Part shown: in pieces, positions 28,641 to 36,821 of the stretch
Layout of the letters: the number at the start of each line of letters is the position of its first letter
Position numbering within the stretch: the stretch's first letter is position 1
DNA from: Methyloversatilis discipulorum
Lineage (GTDB): Bacteria > Pseudomonadota > Gammaproteobacteria > Burkholderiales > Rhodocyclaceae
Assembly: GCF_000527135.1 (NCBI RefSeq)
Contig: NZ_AZUP01000001.1
Coordinates: 1,736,001-1,800,000 of the forward strand
Direction: 5' to 3'
DNA length: 64,000 nucleotides
The notes under the pieces: generated by a model
What the model was told of the DNA's origin: nothing
Seen by the model: the letters and a program-made list of their open reading frames with translations, nothing else
The model's database searches: none
Program-made: the position numbers and the translations under genes

Positions 28641-30704
28641 TCAGATATCTGGCGTGATATGCTGCTTGGCGTACTCCCAGTTCTTCACTCCATCTGGGTT
28701 CTTGCGCTTCCACTCCTCAAGAGCCTTTCCAGTCAGCCAAGTATTTTCAAGGGGCGGTGGGGAAAAGGAGTCAGTCAGCAGATCTGGCTGGCCTCCAGGA
28801 TGCCGCTTCGTTGTTGAAGCTTGCACCCTGGGTACGGGGCCTTCTTGCCCTGCAGATCGCAGGCTCAAAAGAGGGGCCAACTCCGGAAAAAGCTCAGCAA
28901 GCAAGGGATCAAATTTCCAAGGTCTGTCGAAACGTCCTTCACCGGCTTTGATGCTGGCCCAGACCTGGGCTCTTCGTTGATCAACCCAGGCCTGCTGTTC
29001 CGGGGTCAAGTTGGGCCTGAAGACCTTGAGCGCCATCAGGTACAGGGTCTGCCAACGAGCACCAGCCCTGTCCTCTTGAAGAAGATCCTGGACCACGTCC
29101 CAAGTGGACGCGTCTTCACGGGCGATCGCTCGATCGAGCTTGATTGTCAGGATGACTTCAACAAGGCCAACCAGTGTCCAATTGGGCCTGCCCAGTTCCA
29201 TTGCATAGGAGTGCCCGTGCAAAGCAAGGCCTTCTGCACAACGCGCAAGATCATCCAGCGCTTCTTTGGTGGGCGCACCTGATCGACCATAATGGAGGAA
29301 TGCGTCCGCATGCGCGAGGATCGCATCCAAGTATCGGTTAAGCCAGACGGCAAGCGAAACGCCGAATGGGCTCTCCCCTGCTTGCGAAGAGATGCTTCGA
29401 GATTCTGCCGCGGAGTCTGCCTTGGCCAGCGCCTCATTGACTTCAATCTCAAGACGGGAGCGTTCGACCTCAATCTGGGGGTGGTGAAGCCAACGCTTGC
29501 CGGTCAAGCCTTCGACAAGCAGCTCTTCAAACTGGGTTTGCGTTACGACGCCGCCAAGGACGGACAGGTCGATCTCTAGAGCAGGCAGATCTTGAGCCTG
29601 GATGCGGGCAAGTCGCTCATCAGAAATGCCGTGTGTGACTGTAATTTCAATCAGCACGGGCCCCGCTGGCCACAGAGGAGCTTCAACTGTGAAAGCCACG
29701 ACATCAGGGCGAATTCTTCCCATGGGGCGTTCGAGCTGTACAGAAGAGAGCTCGAGTATCTGACCGGGAACCGAGAAGCTCCGGCTTTCCGTTTTTCCCG
29801 ATCTGCCTCTCTTAGCGACATCTACCCTGAGCTCAGGCAGATTGATACGCCGAGCCCGCTCCAGGATCTCCTTGGCCTTGAGATGGAGAAGGCTTTCGCG
29901 CTTGAGCAGCGGGCTGAGCGCATCAGGGATCTCTAAGCCATCCGGCACCCAGTCCACATGAGCATTCGCCTGGTCAATCGCGGCTTGAGTGGCTTTCTCC
30001 AGAAGAGACGCGTCTTGCCAATGCGAGCACCAGACACCTGCCCCGATGAGAAGTTGAATTCGCTTGCGCAACTCTTCCGGTGGAAGGGCTGCAATCTCGG
30101 GGTCATCGATGAGGATCTCAAGCGTTGGGATGTCCGAGGGGTCATTGAATCCAACGTCTTCAGAAACCCGTACCCGTCCAGTCAGCCGGACCCTCAATCT
30201 CCGGCCGTCATCCAGAGTGAGGATCGCGTGAGCGCGATCGACAATGTCGAACCGGTGTGTCTTTACTCGCTCAGGCGGAAATTCGACCCAGGCATCGTAG
30301 GTCTGCCCGCTCAGGCCGGAAATCCGCTGCCCCCTGCCTCGCCCGGGCAGAGTAAGCAGTCCTTCATTCCTGAACCGATCCAGTACGAGGGCACGCGCGG
30401 CCAGCACTTCACAGGAGTCCTTTACCGCCCCTTCTGGATGACGAAAATGTGGCCGTCGCTTGAAAACATGCTTGCCTGCATTCACCGCGACCAAGGGGAG
30501 TCCGCAACTGAGGCACTCGCACCCTGAGCCCTTTCCGTTCTGGGCCGGGCTGAGCTCGCCTATGTACCGCAACTCTTGGGAGCGGATATCGCGAGCCCAA
30601 GCCATCACCAATCTGTCGCCCTCCTCTGCAGGAGAAGGCTTGACCGGTGGAACTGGCCTATCGGAGGCGCCGCGATCAGGGTCTTCTTGTGTTGGGCTGC
30701 TCAT
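28641..30704 (-). CDS. CoiA-like protein with N-terminal zinc site and nuclease-like core
   Basis: 687 residues. The N-terminal segment GCECLSCGLPLVAVNAGKHVFKRRPHFRHPEGAVKDSCE (residues about 61-99; Cys62/64/67, His86/89, Cys98) is the zinc-ribbon type seen in CoiA-like proteins. A central block with IRPDVVAFTVEAPLWPAGPVLIEITVTHGISDERLARI (about residues 335-375) resembles a PD-(D/E)xK nuclease (Asp, then E-x-T in place of ExK). The remainder is helical. CoiA proteins act in DNA uptake/recombination, and homologues are frequent on mobile elements. Its ATG 30704 faces the hipBA promoter region. Catalytic competence is uncertain because the lysine is replaced. Confidence 0.6.
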   Translation of the reverse strand: MSSPTQEDPDRGASDRPVPPVKPSPAEEGDRLVMAWARDIRSQELRYIGELSPAQNGKGSGCECLSCGLPLVAVNAGKHVFKRRPHFRHPEGAVKDSCEVLAARALVLDRFRNEGLLTLPGRGRGQRISGLSGQTYDAWVEFPPERVKTHRFDIVDRAHAILTLDDGRRLRVRLTGRVRVSEDVGFNDPSDIPTLEILIDDPEIAALPPEELRKRIQLLIGAGVWCSHWQDASLLEKATQAAIDQANAHVDWVPDGLEIPDALSPLLKRESLLHLKAKEILERARRINLPELRVDVAKRGRSGKTESRSFSVPGQILELSSVQLERPMGRIRPDVVAFTVEAPLWPAGPVLIEITVTHGISDERLARIQAQDLPALEIDLSVLGGVVTQTQFEELLVEGLTGKRWLHHPQIEVERSRLEIEVNEALAKADSAAESRSISSQAGESPFGVSLAVWLNRYLDAILAHADAFLHYGRSGAPTKEALDDLARCAEGLALHGHSYAMELGRPNWTLVGLVEVILTIKLDRAIAREDASTWDVVQDLLQEDRAGARWQTLYLMALKVFRPNLTPEQQAWVDQRRAQVWASIKAGEGRFDRPWKFDPLLAELFPELAPLLSLRSAGQEGPVPRVQASTTKRHPGGQPDLLTDSFSPPPLENTWLTGKALEEWKRKNPDGVKNWEYAKQHITPDI

Positions 30705-30978
30705 GGCCGGATCCTTGCTGAAAGAGCTGTCCGTGTCTTCAACCAGTCCAGAGCATAGCTCTCTGCAACGCGGAAGAATTCATCTTGGGCCAATGAAACA
30801 GGGCTGCCCAAATGGACAGCCCTGCAGAGTCAGATCAAGCAAGCGCCGGTGCGGCGGGGATAGCTTGTGGAGAGAGAGGCTCAGAGGCGCATCTTGCGAT
30901 GCGCGTGAATCCGGGTTCAGTCACACTGGTCCAGAACGAGGCCAATCCTCTTGTGCCACTTGTGACAACGGACGCGGG

Positions 30979-31065
30979 TTACTGCAGCCCTAGCGTGGAG
31001 GGAGAGCGAATCGCCTGGATTTTCGAGAGCAGCTTTCACACCCCGGTAGCACTTCTGAAAATATC
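30979..31065 (+). repeat. 87-bp direct repeat, copy 1
   Basis: Begins TTACTGCAGCCCTA and ends CTGAAAATATC. It differs from copy 2 (34829-34915) at four positions. The two copies are in the same orientation and enclose hipBA and the AbiE pair, about 3.76 kb. It is preceded by CGGACGCGGGTT, also present in the ssrA 3' end. Confidence 0.9.
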
Positions 31066-31114
31066 CACATTGGATGTGAATGGGTGTCAATTTGAAATTG
31101 AGAGCAGATTTTTG

Positions 31115-31130
31115 TTTCCCGATCGGGAAA
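31115..31130. promoter_or_regulatory. HipB operator candidate O1
   Basis: Perfect 16-bp palindrome TTTCCCGATCGGGAAA, first of three copies upstream of hipB, with centres exactly 50 bp apart. HipB antitoxins autoregulate by binding repeated palindromes upstream of hipBA. Confidence 0.82.
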
Positions 31131-31165
31131 TAAAAGGCCGGCTCTTGCAATAACCACACAGAACA

Positions 31166-31179
31166 TTCCCGATCGGGAA
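31166..31179. promoter_or_regulatory. HipB operator candidate O2
   Basis: Palindrome TTCCCGATCGGGAA, differing from O1 only at the first outer base of the 16-mer. Its centre is 50 bp from both O1 and O3. Confidence 0.82.
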
Positions 31180-31214
31180 ATGTCGCTTGCACTTAGTCCG
31201 GTTGCGGCTGATAA

Positions 31215-31230
31215 TTTCCCGATCGGGAAA
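31215..31230. promoter_or_regulatory. HipB operator candidate O3
   Basis: Perfect TTTCCCGATCGGGAAA ending 11 bp before the hipB ATG (31242). Binding here would block translation initiation or the promoter. Confidence 0.82.
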
Positions 31231-31241
31231 CATTGCAAGCC

Positions 31242-31505
31242 ATGACATCCATTCGATCACCTCAACAACTCGGCGATGCACTGCGCGCCGCTCGCAAGCA
31301 GCTCGGGCTGACCCAGCCCCAGCTGGCACTGGCGGCTGGGGTGGGTGTGCGCTTCATTGTCGACCTTGAAGCAGGCAAGCCCACCTTGCGACTGGAAAAC
31401 GTGCTGCGGGTCATTGATGCCTTGGGCGGTGAAATCCATTTGAGCGGATTGTCGTCAGTTGCGTCCGACGATCAACGAGAGGATGACGGCCATGGCACAA
31501 CATGA
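31242..31505 (+). CDS. hipB: HipB-like antitoxin (Xre helix-turn-helix)
   Basis: An 87-residue DNA-binding antitoxin. MTSIRSPQQLGDALRAARKQLGLTQPQLALAAGVGVRFIVDLEAGKPT is a standard HTH_3 domain (helices over residues 8-50), followed by LRLENVLRVIDALGGEI and a short acidic tail. It should neutralise HipA and repress the operon through the three upstream palindromes. ATG 31242 fits the HipB consensus; a TTG nine bases upstream is possible. It overlaps hipA by 14 nt, the usual coupled order. Confidence 0.9.
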   Translation: MTSIRSPQQLGDALRAARKQLGLTQPQLALAAGVGVRFIVDLEAGKPTLRLENVLRVIDALGGEIHLSGLSSVASDDQREDDGHGTT

Positions 31506-32790
31506 GCTGGAAGTCTGGCTTTTCGCAGATCGTGTCGGCACGTTGGCGCTGGTAGATGGGCGGCTAAACTTTTGCTACGCCCCCGGTTGGCTGTCACACA
31601 AAGACACCGTTGCCTTGTCCACCTCGCTCCCTCTGCAAGCAGAGCCATTTGACGATCGCAAAACGCGCCCGTTCTTTGCGGGTCTACTGCCCGAAGGGCA
31701 GATGCGCCGCCTGATTGCGCAGCAGTTTCAGGTGTCTGGCCAAAACGACTTTGCGCTGCTGGAGCACATCGGCGGCGAATGTGCCGGAGCAGTGACGTTC
31801 CTTGAGCCGGGTCAGGCTTTGCCTGTGCCGAGCCGCGGAGATGACGTTCAATGGCTGAGCGATGAGGAAGTCGTGGCCATCCTGGATGAACTGCCGCGTC
31901 GTCCAATGCTCGCAGGCAAAGACGGCTTGCGGCTTTCCTTGGCCGGCGCCCAGGACAAGTTGCCAGTGGTTTTCGATGGTGCGCGCATCGGGCTGCCCCT
32001 CAACGGCACGCCTAGCTCGCACATCCTGAAACCGGCCATCCACGCCGTTGAAGACAGTGTGATCAACGAAGGATTTTGCATGGCACTGGCTGAGGCCATG
32101 CAGCTCAAGCCCGCAAAATCAAAAGTTCACTGGGTGTTGAATCGCTCGTTTCTGCTGGTTGAGCGCTACGACCGACTGATCGATGCCCAGGGGCACCGGC
32201 AACGGCTTCATCAAGAGGACTTTTGCCAGGCACTGGGCGTGGTGCCCGAAATGAAGTACCAGAATGAAGGTGGTCCGGATCTGGCGCAGTGTTTTGATCT
32301 GGTGCGCAGTGCCACGCGCCCCAGTGCGCCGCAGGTCTTGCGACTGCTCGACTATGTGATCTTCAATGCGCTGATTGGCAATCATGATGCGCACGCTAAG
32401 AATTTCTCGCTGCTTTACTCAGGCAAAGCGCCCGTTCTGGCATCGCTTTACGACACGCTCTCGACGGCGGTGTATCCAACACTGACGCAGAAGATGGCAA
32501 TGAAAATCGGCAGCAAGTACAAGTTCAGCGAAGTCCAGGCGCGTCACTGGGAGCAGTTCGCCCAAGGCATAGGCTTTACCAAGGCTCAGGCCAAACGGCG
32601 AATTCTGGAATTGGCAAAGTTACTGCCAGCCACGGCGCGCAAGCTCCAGTCTGACCCCGGACACAGTTTTGCTGGCAATGCCGTGGTGGAGCAAATCAAT
32701 ACCTTGATTGAACAACGCTGCGCCGTGACGATTCGCAGGCTCACCGACCCCGCCGCCGAAAATGACGCAGCCGCCGAGCCCTCCGTTTGA
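31492..32790 (+). CDS. hipA: HipA-family serine/threonine kinase toxin
   Basis: 432 residues from ATG 31492, preceded by GAGAGGA. The N-terminal subdomain reads VWLFADRVGTLALVDGRLNFCYAPGWL, then PFFAGLLPEG, LSLAGAQDKLPVV and SHILKPAI (ATP-binding region). The catalytic loop is IGNHDAHAKNFSLLY (about residues 295-309), and DTLSTAVYPTL holds the metal-binding Asp. The order matches full-length HipA kinases, which phosphorylate glutamyl-tRNA synthetase or similar targets and cause growth arrest. All motifs look intact, so the toxin is probably functional. Confidence 0.92.
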   Translation: MAQHELEVWLFADRVGTLALVDGRLNFCYAPGWLSHKDTVALSTSLPLQAEPFDDRKTRPFFAGLLPEGQMRRLIAQQFQVSGQNDFALLEHIGGECAGAVTFLEPGQALPVPSRGDDVQWLSDEEVVAILDELPRRPMLAGKDGLRLSLAGAQDKLPVVFDGARIGLPLNGTPSSHILKPAIHAVEDSVINEGFCMALAEAMQLKPAKSKVHWVLNRSFLLVERYDRLIDAQGHRQRLHQEDFCQALGVVPEMKYQNEGGPDLAQCFDLVRSATRPSAPQVLRLLDYVIFNALIGNHDAHAKNFSLLYSGKAPVLASLYDTLSTAVYPTLTQKMAMKIGSKYKFSEVQARHWEQFAQGIGFTKAQAKRRILELAKLLPATARKLQSDPGHSFAGNAVVEQINTLIEQRCAVTIRRLTDPAAENDAAAEPSV

Positions 32791-32798
32791 ACCGCCAA

Positions 32799-32818
32799 GC
32801 GGACGCGGGTTCGATTCC
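32799..32818 (+). repeat. 20-bp match to the ssrA 3' end
   Basis: GCGGACGCGGGTTCGATTCC is identical to ssrA 10740-10759 (T-arm region). It continues GGATTAGCTACCA, so it also resembles a broken tRNA or tmRNA 3' end. It begins nine bases after the hipA stop. It is either an attachment-site remnant or a tRNA fragment; it is not a complete RNA gene. Confidence 0.6.
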
Positions 32819-33072
32819 GGATTAGCTACCAAAGTGGGCAAACGGCCATGGCTCAAAGCCAGTTGAGTTGCCCTGCGTTCTGCTCGATCTGTTGAAACAG
32901 TTTCTGGGCTGCGAACCGGGCAACAGCGTCTTGCGCCGGAGCGAGTACTAATAGCCCATGTTTCATCTAACTGCACGCGTTGCTTGGCACGACTCCCGTT
33001 GGAACGGCACCGTCTGTCGTCTTCCCTCCTGCAGTCAGTAGCTCTGTTCGAGTTTCTTGCCTGTGTGGCCAG

Positions 33073-34122
33073 CTATTCCAGTTCCTTGCGGGGCCACCCA
33101 AGCATGGCCCGCCGATTGGCCTCGTCCTGGATGATGCGGCACTGTTCGATGATGTCTGCAAAGCTCAGCTGATTCAGCGGCAGCAGACCATCCTCCAGCA
33201 TCGCGGCGTAATCCTTTTCGAGCGCCACGAGCGATTCACCTGCCGGAATCAGTTGCAACTGACCACGGACAGCGGCGAAGTAATCGATCTTGTTGCCGGT
33301 CGCATCTTTCTCAATGAAGAACACCGATTTGTGTTCTGCAACGGCCTGAGCCAGCGCCTGGTCTGCGCAAGCTGCAGCAAAGTATGGCGTTTTTGCGATA
33401 GCCACCAAGTCGTACCAGTGACGTGAATAGCGCTCACCGCGCAAACGCCCCTGCAGACAATACACATGAGCAGCGGTGGCCTTTTCCCAGAAAGTGCGCT
33501 CTGCCGCCATCACCAAGGGCTGGGCAACAGGGAAAGCGACCTCCTCGATTTCTGGCGCAATATCGCAAGCCACCGACTGCACATGGTGCGGCTCGCCCGT
33601 GGCGCGGGCACCGAACTCCAGCAGAATCGTGGGCGCTGAATATCCGGTTCCCGTTCTGACCGCCGGATAGGCCAGGATCAGCTTGTCCTTATCTTTGCCG
33701 GCCAGCGCCAAGCTCGCGCCCAGCCCAGATTTCTGCAAGGCCGCCGCGATGACCGGCATGACCGTCGCTTCGATCCAGTCCGGCAGGCGGTGGCGAACCG
33801 CGCTGCTGATCTTTTTCTCTTGGCTGGCCGAATCAGGTATAGGGTTGCCTTGTTTCAACAGGTCGGCGGCCAGTTCGCGGATGTCATAGGTAAGGTCCAC
33901 GTCCTCGGAGAACCGGTCAATGATGCGATAGACCTTTGACAGCGAGGTGCCGCCCTTGAAAGTGAGTTTACTGGCCAAGTCGGACTCGTAGATGGCAGAA
34001 AGCACCCAGACCACCCAGATGTCCTTTTCGAGCAGGTGTGCAGGCCGCCCGGTACGGGCGGCAGCGAACTCCAAGGTTTCAACCTGATCGTCCCGACTGA
34101 GCGAAAACCAGGACTCAGCCAT
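33073..34122 (-). CDS. AbiEii-family nucleotidyltransferase toxin
   Basis: 349 residues from ATG 34122, MAESWFSLSRDDQVETLEFAA. The nucleotidyltransferase signature is LTFKGGTSLSKVYRIIDRFSEDVDLTYD (GGTS followed by DxD), then the WEKATAAHVYC and SRHWYDLV motifs characteristic of AbiEii/AbiGii. It is the toxin of a type IV toxin-antitoxin phage-exclusion pair. It overlaps the antitoxin gene by 8 nt. The upstream in-frame extension lies wholly inside the antitoxin gene and is rejected. Motifs are complete. Confidence 0.91.
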   Translation of the reverse strand: MAESWFSLSRDDQVETLEFAAARTGRPAHLLEKDIWVVWVLSAIYESDLASKLTFKGGTSLSKVYRIIDRFSEDVDLTYDIRELAADLLKQGNPIPDSASQEKKISSAVRHRLPDWIEATVMPVIAAALQKSGLGASLALAGKDKDKLILAYPAVRTGTGYSAPTILLEFGARATGEPHHVQSVACDIAPEIEEVAFPVAQPLVMAAERTFWEKATAAHVYCLQGRLRGERYSRHWYDLVAIAKTPYFAAACADQALAQAVAEHKSVFFIEKDATGNKIDYFAAVRGQLQLIPAGESLVALEKDYAAMLEDGLLPLNQLSFADIIEQCRIIQDEANRRAMLGWPRKELE

Positions 34123-34711
34123 GTGCGATTGCCTCGCTGACCACTTTAGCCATCCAGCTCGGCAATGCGGCCCGCGCGCCAAGCACGGCCTCCCATTCGG
34201 ACTCGGACAATTTAGAGCGAAGTTGCTTCAATGCCGCCGGTGCGGCTTCCGGCCCCAGCCATGACAGCGCACGAATCACTTTGCCCGCAGGGCGCTTGCC
34301 CAACAAAAGTTGCCAGCGGTTACCGTGCTTTAGCTCCACGCGCCGGCCACCCAGATGCAGGGTGCGGGATGCGCCGGATGTTAGAAAAACCTCACGGGTC
34401 GGAACCTGCGTAGTCAGACCCAGCACATTGGCTTCAGCAGCACCATGAGCCACCACAATTTCGCCGCTACGAGCCTCAATGGCTTGCACTAGTGATTCGG
34501 TAGACGGCGGACGGGGGCCAAATCGTCCCCGATGAGGCGCGACATAGGCGCCACGACTGACGCGGAGCAATCTTCCTTCCTGAGCCAAGCGGGACAAGGT
34601 TTTGTCGATTGCAGCCCGCGACCCCAGATGCAGGAACTCCTTGGGCGACAGCAAACCGCCCTCGGGCATCGCCTGGGCAGCAGACACGATGTGCTCAGCA
34701 AGACGACTCAT
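34115..34711 (-). CDS. AbiEi-family antitoxin/repressor
   Basis: 198 residues from ATG 34711 with a GGAG ribosome-binding site. The N-terminal winged helix is KEFLHLGSRAAIDKTLSRLAQEGRLLRVSRGAYVAP, typical of AbiEi/DUF6088. The C-terminal antitoxin part includes EIVVAHGAAEANVLGLTTQVP and VFLTSGASRTLHLGGRRVELKH. It neutralises AbiEii and represses its own promoter. A 10-bp inverted repeat lies 14 bp upstream, at the expected operator position. Confidence 0.9.
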   Translation of the reverse strand: MSRLAEHIVSAAQAMPEGGLLSPKEFLHLGSRAAIDKTLSRLAQEGRLLRVSRGAYVAPHRGRFGPRPPSTESLVQAIEARSGEIVVAHGAAEANVLGLTTQVPTREVFLTSGASRTLHLGGRRVELKHGNRWQLLLGKRPAGKVIRALSWLGPEAAPAALKQLRSKLSESEWEAVLGARAALPSWMAKVVSEAIAHG

Positions 34712-34724
34712 GGTCAAGACTCCT

Positions 34725-34754
34725 TTGTCAGAAATATAAAGTAGTTTCTGACAA
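34725..34754 (-). promoter_or_regulatory. AbiEi operator/promoter: 10-bp inverted repeat
   Basis: Arms TTGTCAGAAA (34725-34734) and TTTCTGACAA (34745-34754) flank a 10-bp A/T-rich centre. On the minus strand a possible -35 TTGCGG and -10 TATATT with a 17-bp spacer overlap it. AbiEi family repressors bind such inverted repeats upstream of their genes. Confidence 0.75.
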
Positions 34755-34828
34755 CCCGCAATTTGCTATGGCAGGTCGAGCCAATGGTCGCAGCTAGCCC
34801 CGAAGTCCACAGTCGATGGAAGATCTGC

Positions 34829-34915
34829 TTACTGCAGCCCTAACGTGGAGGGAGAACGAATCGCCTGGATTTTCGAGAGCAGCTTTCACACCCCGGCGGC
34901 ACTTCTGAAAATATC
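34829..34915 (+). repeat. 87-bp direct repeat, copy 2
   Basis: Matches 30979-31065 at 83 of 87 positions in the same orientation. The open frames crossing the repeat differ by amino-acid-changing substitutions between copies, so it is better viewed as a non-coding repeat or relic than as a gene. Confidence 0.9.
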
Positions 34916-35037
34916 GAATTCCAGAGACACGCCCCCGCCTTAGGGCGATCGCTCGGCCGAAGTGCCAACGAAAGCGCCTCGAGCCATCTGCCCCGATGTG
35001 GCGGAGGAACAAACGCCCTCCTGTTAGAAACACGGTT

Positions 35038-35381
35038 TCAGAAAGGGGGCGAACCGCGTGTCGAGTCTTCAAATCGCCTCATGTTCTCGCGAAGGCGACG
35101 TTTGACCCGCGAGCGAAACGATTCGTCAACGGATCGGACCTGTTCGTCGTCTGGCGGCAATGGGATGCCGACCTCTACCGAGACACCGCGGACCAGGGAT
35201 TGAGCACGTCGCGCCAGTTCGGCAGTGATGGGCTCCAATCGTTCAGGGTGCAAAACGATGTCCAGATCGAGAGTATCCAGAAGTCCTCTCGACTGCTCTG
35301 TCGAGTGCTCTGATGAGTGCCTACGCCGGCTAAGACGTATTCAGCTACATCCAAATTTTCCACACCCCAAGGAGCCGTCAC
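35038..35381 (-). pseudogene. Possible frameshifted small gene relic
   Basis: One frame encodes GVENLDVAEYVLAGVGTHQS. After a shift near 35290, another encodes LLDTLDLDIVLHPERLEPIT and continues to a stop at 35038. The second part is protein-like and faintly resembles a nucleotidyltransferase (LDLDIVL). It could be a decayed toxin or antitoxin gene, or chance. I cannot assign a family. Confidence 0.25.
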
Positions 35382-35492
35382 GAATCAACCGACCATCCAT
35401 TCCGGGTAGAGTTCGAACAGCGTTGCATTCTTGAACACCGAGATCATCAAGAGAACCTGGGACGATTCAACCCCGCAATGGGAGTGAACTGT

Positions 35493-36821
35493 ATGAGCAA
35501 ACGGCCTCAACAAATTCGTAGCTATCGCGACTTTTTCGTTGCGGTGGTCTTCGTATTGGTCGTTAGGCCCGGTGTCGTCGAGGCGACGCCGACGCGCGCA
35601 TTCGAGGCGGTCGCGCCGGCGCTGCTGTCCTTGCGCACACACGCGCCCGGAAACGACAAAGCCCTGTCACAGGGCAGTGCCTTCCTCGTTGACGCCGATG
35701 GCCGGGCGGTCACCGCGTTCCACGTCGTGAAGGACACTGTCGAACAACCGGCGGAGCGCCTGCTGCGCTATCGCACCATGGACGGTGAAGAAGGCACAGC
35801 CTCGGTGCTGGCGGTGGATCTGATCAACGACGTTGCGATCATCGCGACTGATCTCAAAGGCCGCTCACACCTCAGACTGCCCGAGGGCGACGTTCGCCTG
35901 CCTCGCCCTGGCGACACGCTTTACGCCTTCGGCGACCCTCTCGGACTCGGCATGTACATGACCGCGGGCTCCTACGGCGGCCCGTCCGCTGGTTCCGGAC
36001 GCGGCCGACTGCGTTACGGTGGCGCGCTCAATCCGGGAATGAGTGGTGGCCCCACCGTGAGCGCTGATGGCGCTCTGGTCGGCGTGAATGTATCGAAGGT
36101 TCTGTTCAGCGAAGCGATCGGATTCCTGAGCGGCATCGAAGGGGTCAACCGCATATACCGCGAAGCGCTCGCAGCGCCGGCCGGCGCCGGGCAGACGGAT
36201 CTGCGCGCGGTCGTGGCCCACCGCGTCAAGGACCACCTCGACGCCTTCTCGGCGCAGATCACCCCGCCGTGGAAGCCGGTGCAACTGGGTACGTATCACT
36301 TCCACGTGCCATCCAGCGACAACTGGATCTGCAGCGCACGGGCAAAGGACATCAAGCCGGACAGCCGTTACGACCGGCGGGGGATTGGATGCCGTTTCGT
36401 GGCCGGCATCGAAGAACTCGACGGACGCGCTCTCACGCGGGTTGGCATCAGCGCCACCTACCTGGCTGCCATACGCCTGCATCCGATGCATCTTGCGTCG
36501 ATCGTACGCACCGAAGTCCGCGAGGCACGTGGCTGGTACGACACTCGCAAGGTTGTCGGACAGCGCTGCGAAGACCGCACGCTCAAGGGCGCGGAGTCTG
36601 CGTTCCCGCTTCGTCTGATCTGGTGTGCATCACCGATGCGCAATACTACGGACCGGTACAACTTCACCATTACCGCAGTCACGCAGGACGACGATGACAA
36701 AGCCCTCATCGTCGCATTCGATGTTGAAGGCGTGAGCTGGCAGCACGGCATGACCATGACCGAGCGGCTGATCAAGGGCATGAACAAGGCGGAAACCCAT
36801 GCTGTCGCTCGTTCTCACTGA
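35493..36821 (+). CDS. Exported trypsin-like serine protease
   Basis: 442 residues from ATG 35493 (GGGAGTG upstream; another ATG lies at 35478). An N-terminal signal/anchor (FFVAVVFVLVV, likely cleavage near VEA) precedes a chymotrypsin-fold protease with the triad His77 (VTAFHVVKD), Asp113 (LINDVAII) and Ser184 (NPGMSGGP). The C-terminal about 200 residues contain paired cysteines but no PDZ domain I can recognise. It probably works in the periplasm. It overlaps the FHA-like gene by 23 nt, so both are co-translated. Related proteases occur in bacterial conflict and stress systems, but the substrate is unknown. Confidence 0.83.
   Translation: MSKRPQQIRSYRDFFVAVVFVLVVRPGVVEATPTRAFEAVAPALLSLRTHAPGNDKALSQGSAFLVDADGRAVTAFHVVKDTVEQPAERLLRYRTMDGEEGTASVLAVDLINDVAIIATDLKGRSHLRLPEGDVRLPRPGDTLYAFGDPLGLGMYMTAGSYGGPSAGSGRGRLRYGGALNPGMSGGPTVSADGALVGVNVSKVLFSEAIGFLSGIEGVNRIYREALAAPAGAGQTDLRAVVAHRVKDHLDAFSAQITPPWKPVQLGTYHFHVPSSDNWICSARAKDIKPDSRYDRRGIGCRFVAGIEELDGRALTRVGISATYLAAIRLHPMHLASIVRTEVREARGWYDTRKVVGQRCEDRTLKGAESAFPLRLIWCASPMRNTTDRYNFTITAVTQDDDDKALIVAFDVEGVSWQHGMTMTERLIKGMNKAETHAVARSH

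Larger units (their letters stand above)
30705..31241. other. Intergenic region holding an 87-bp repeat and HipB operators
   Basis: The 537 bp between the CoiA-like gene and hipB contain a short hairpin (CAGGGCTG / CAGCCCTG, 30799-30824, no T-run), the first copy of an 87-bp direct repeat (30979-31065) and three palindromic operators (31115-31230). No convincing protein gene is present; small open frames across the repeat are not conserved in its second copy. Confidence 0.7.
34756..35492. other. Long intergenic region with repeat copy 2 and a possible gene relic
   Basis: About 740 bp between abiEi and the protease gene. It contains the second 87-bp repeat copy (34829-34915) and a possibly frameshifted relic (35038-35381). 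The rest carries no feature I can support. Since abiE reads leftward and the protease set rightward, promoters for both should lie here. Confidence 0.6.

Noticed and set aside
30799..30824. Hairpin CAGGGCTG / CAGCCCTG upstream of the CoiA-like gene as terminator
   Set aside because: No T-run follows and its position is upstream of both divergent genes.
32791..32833. A possible tRNA gene just after hipA
   Set aside because: Only a T-arm-like stretch and a CCA-like end are present; the second T-stem arm does not pair and no D or anticodon arm can be found.
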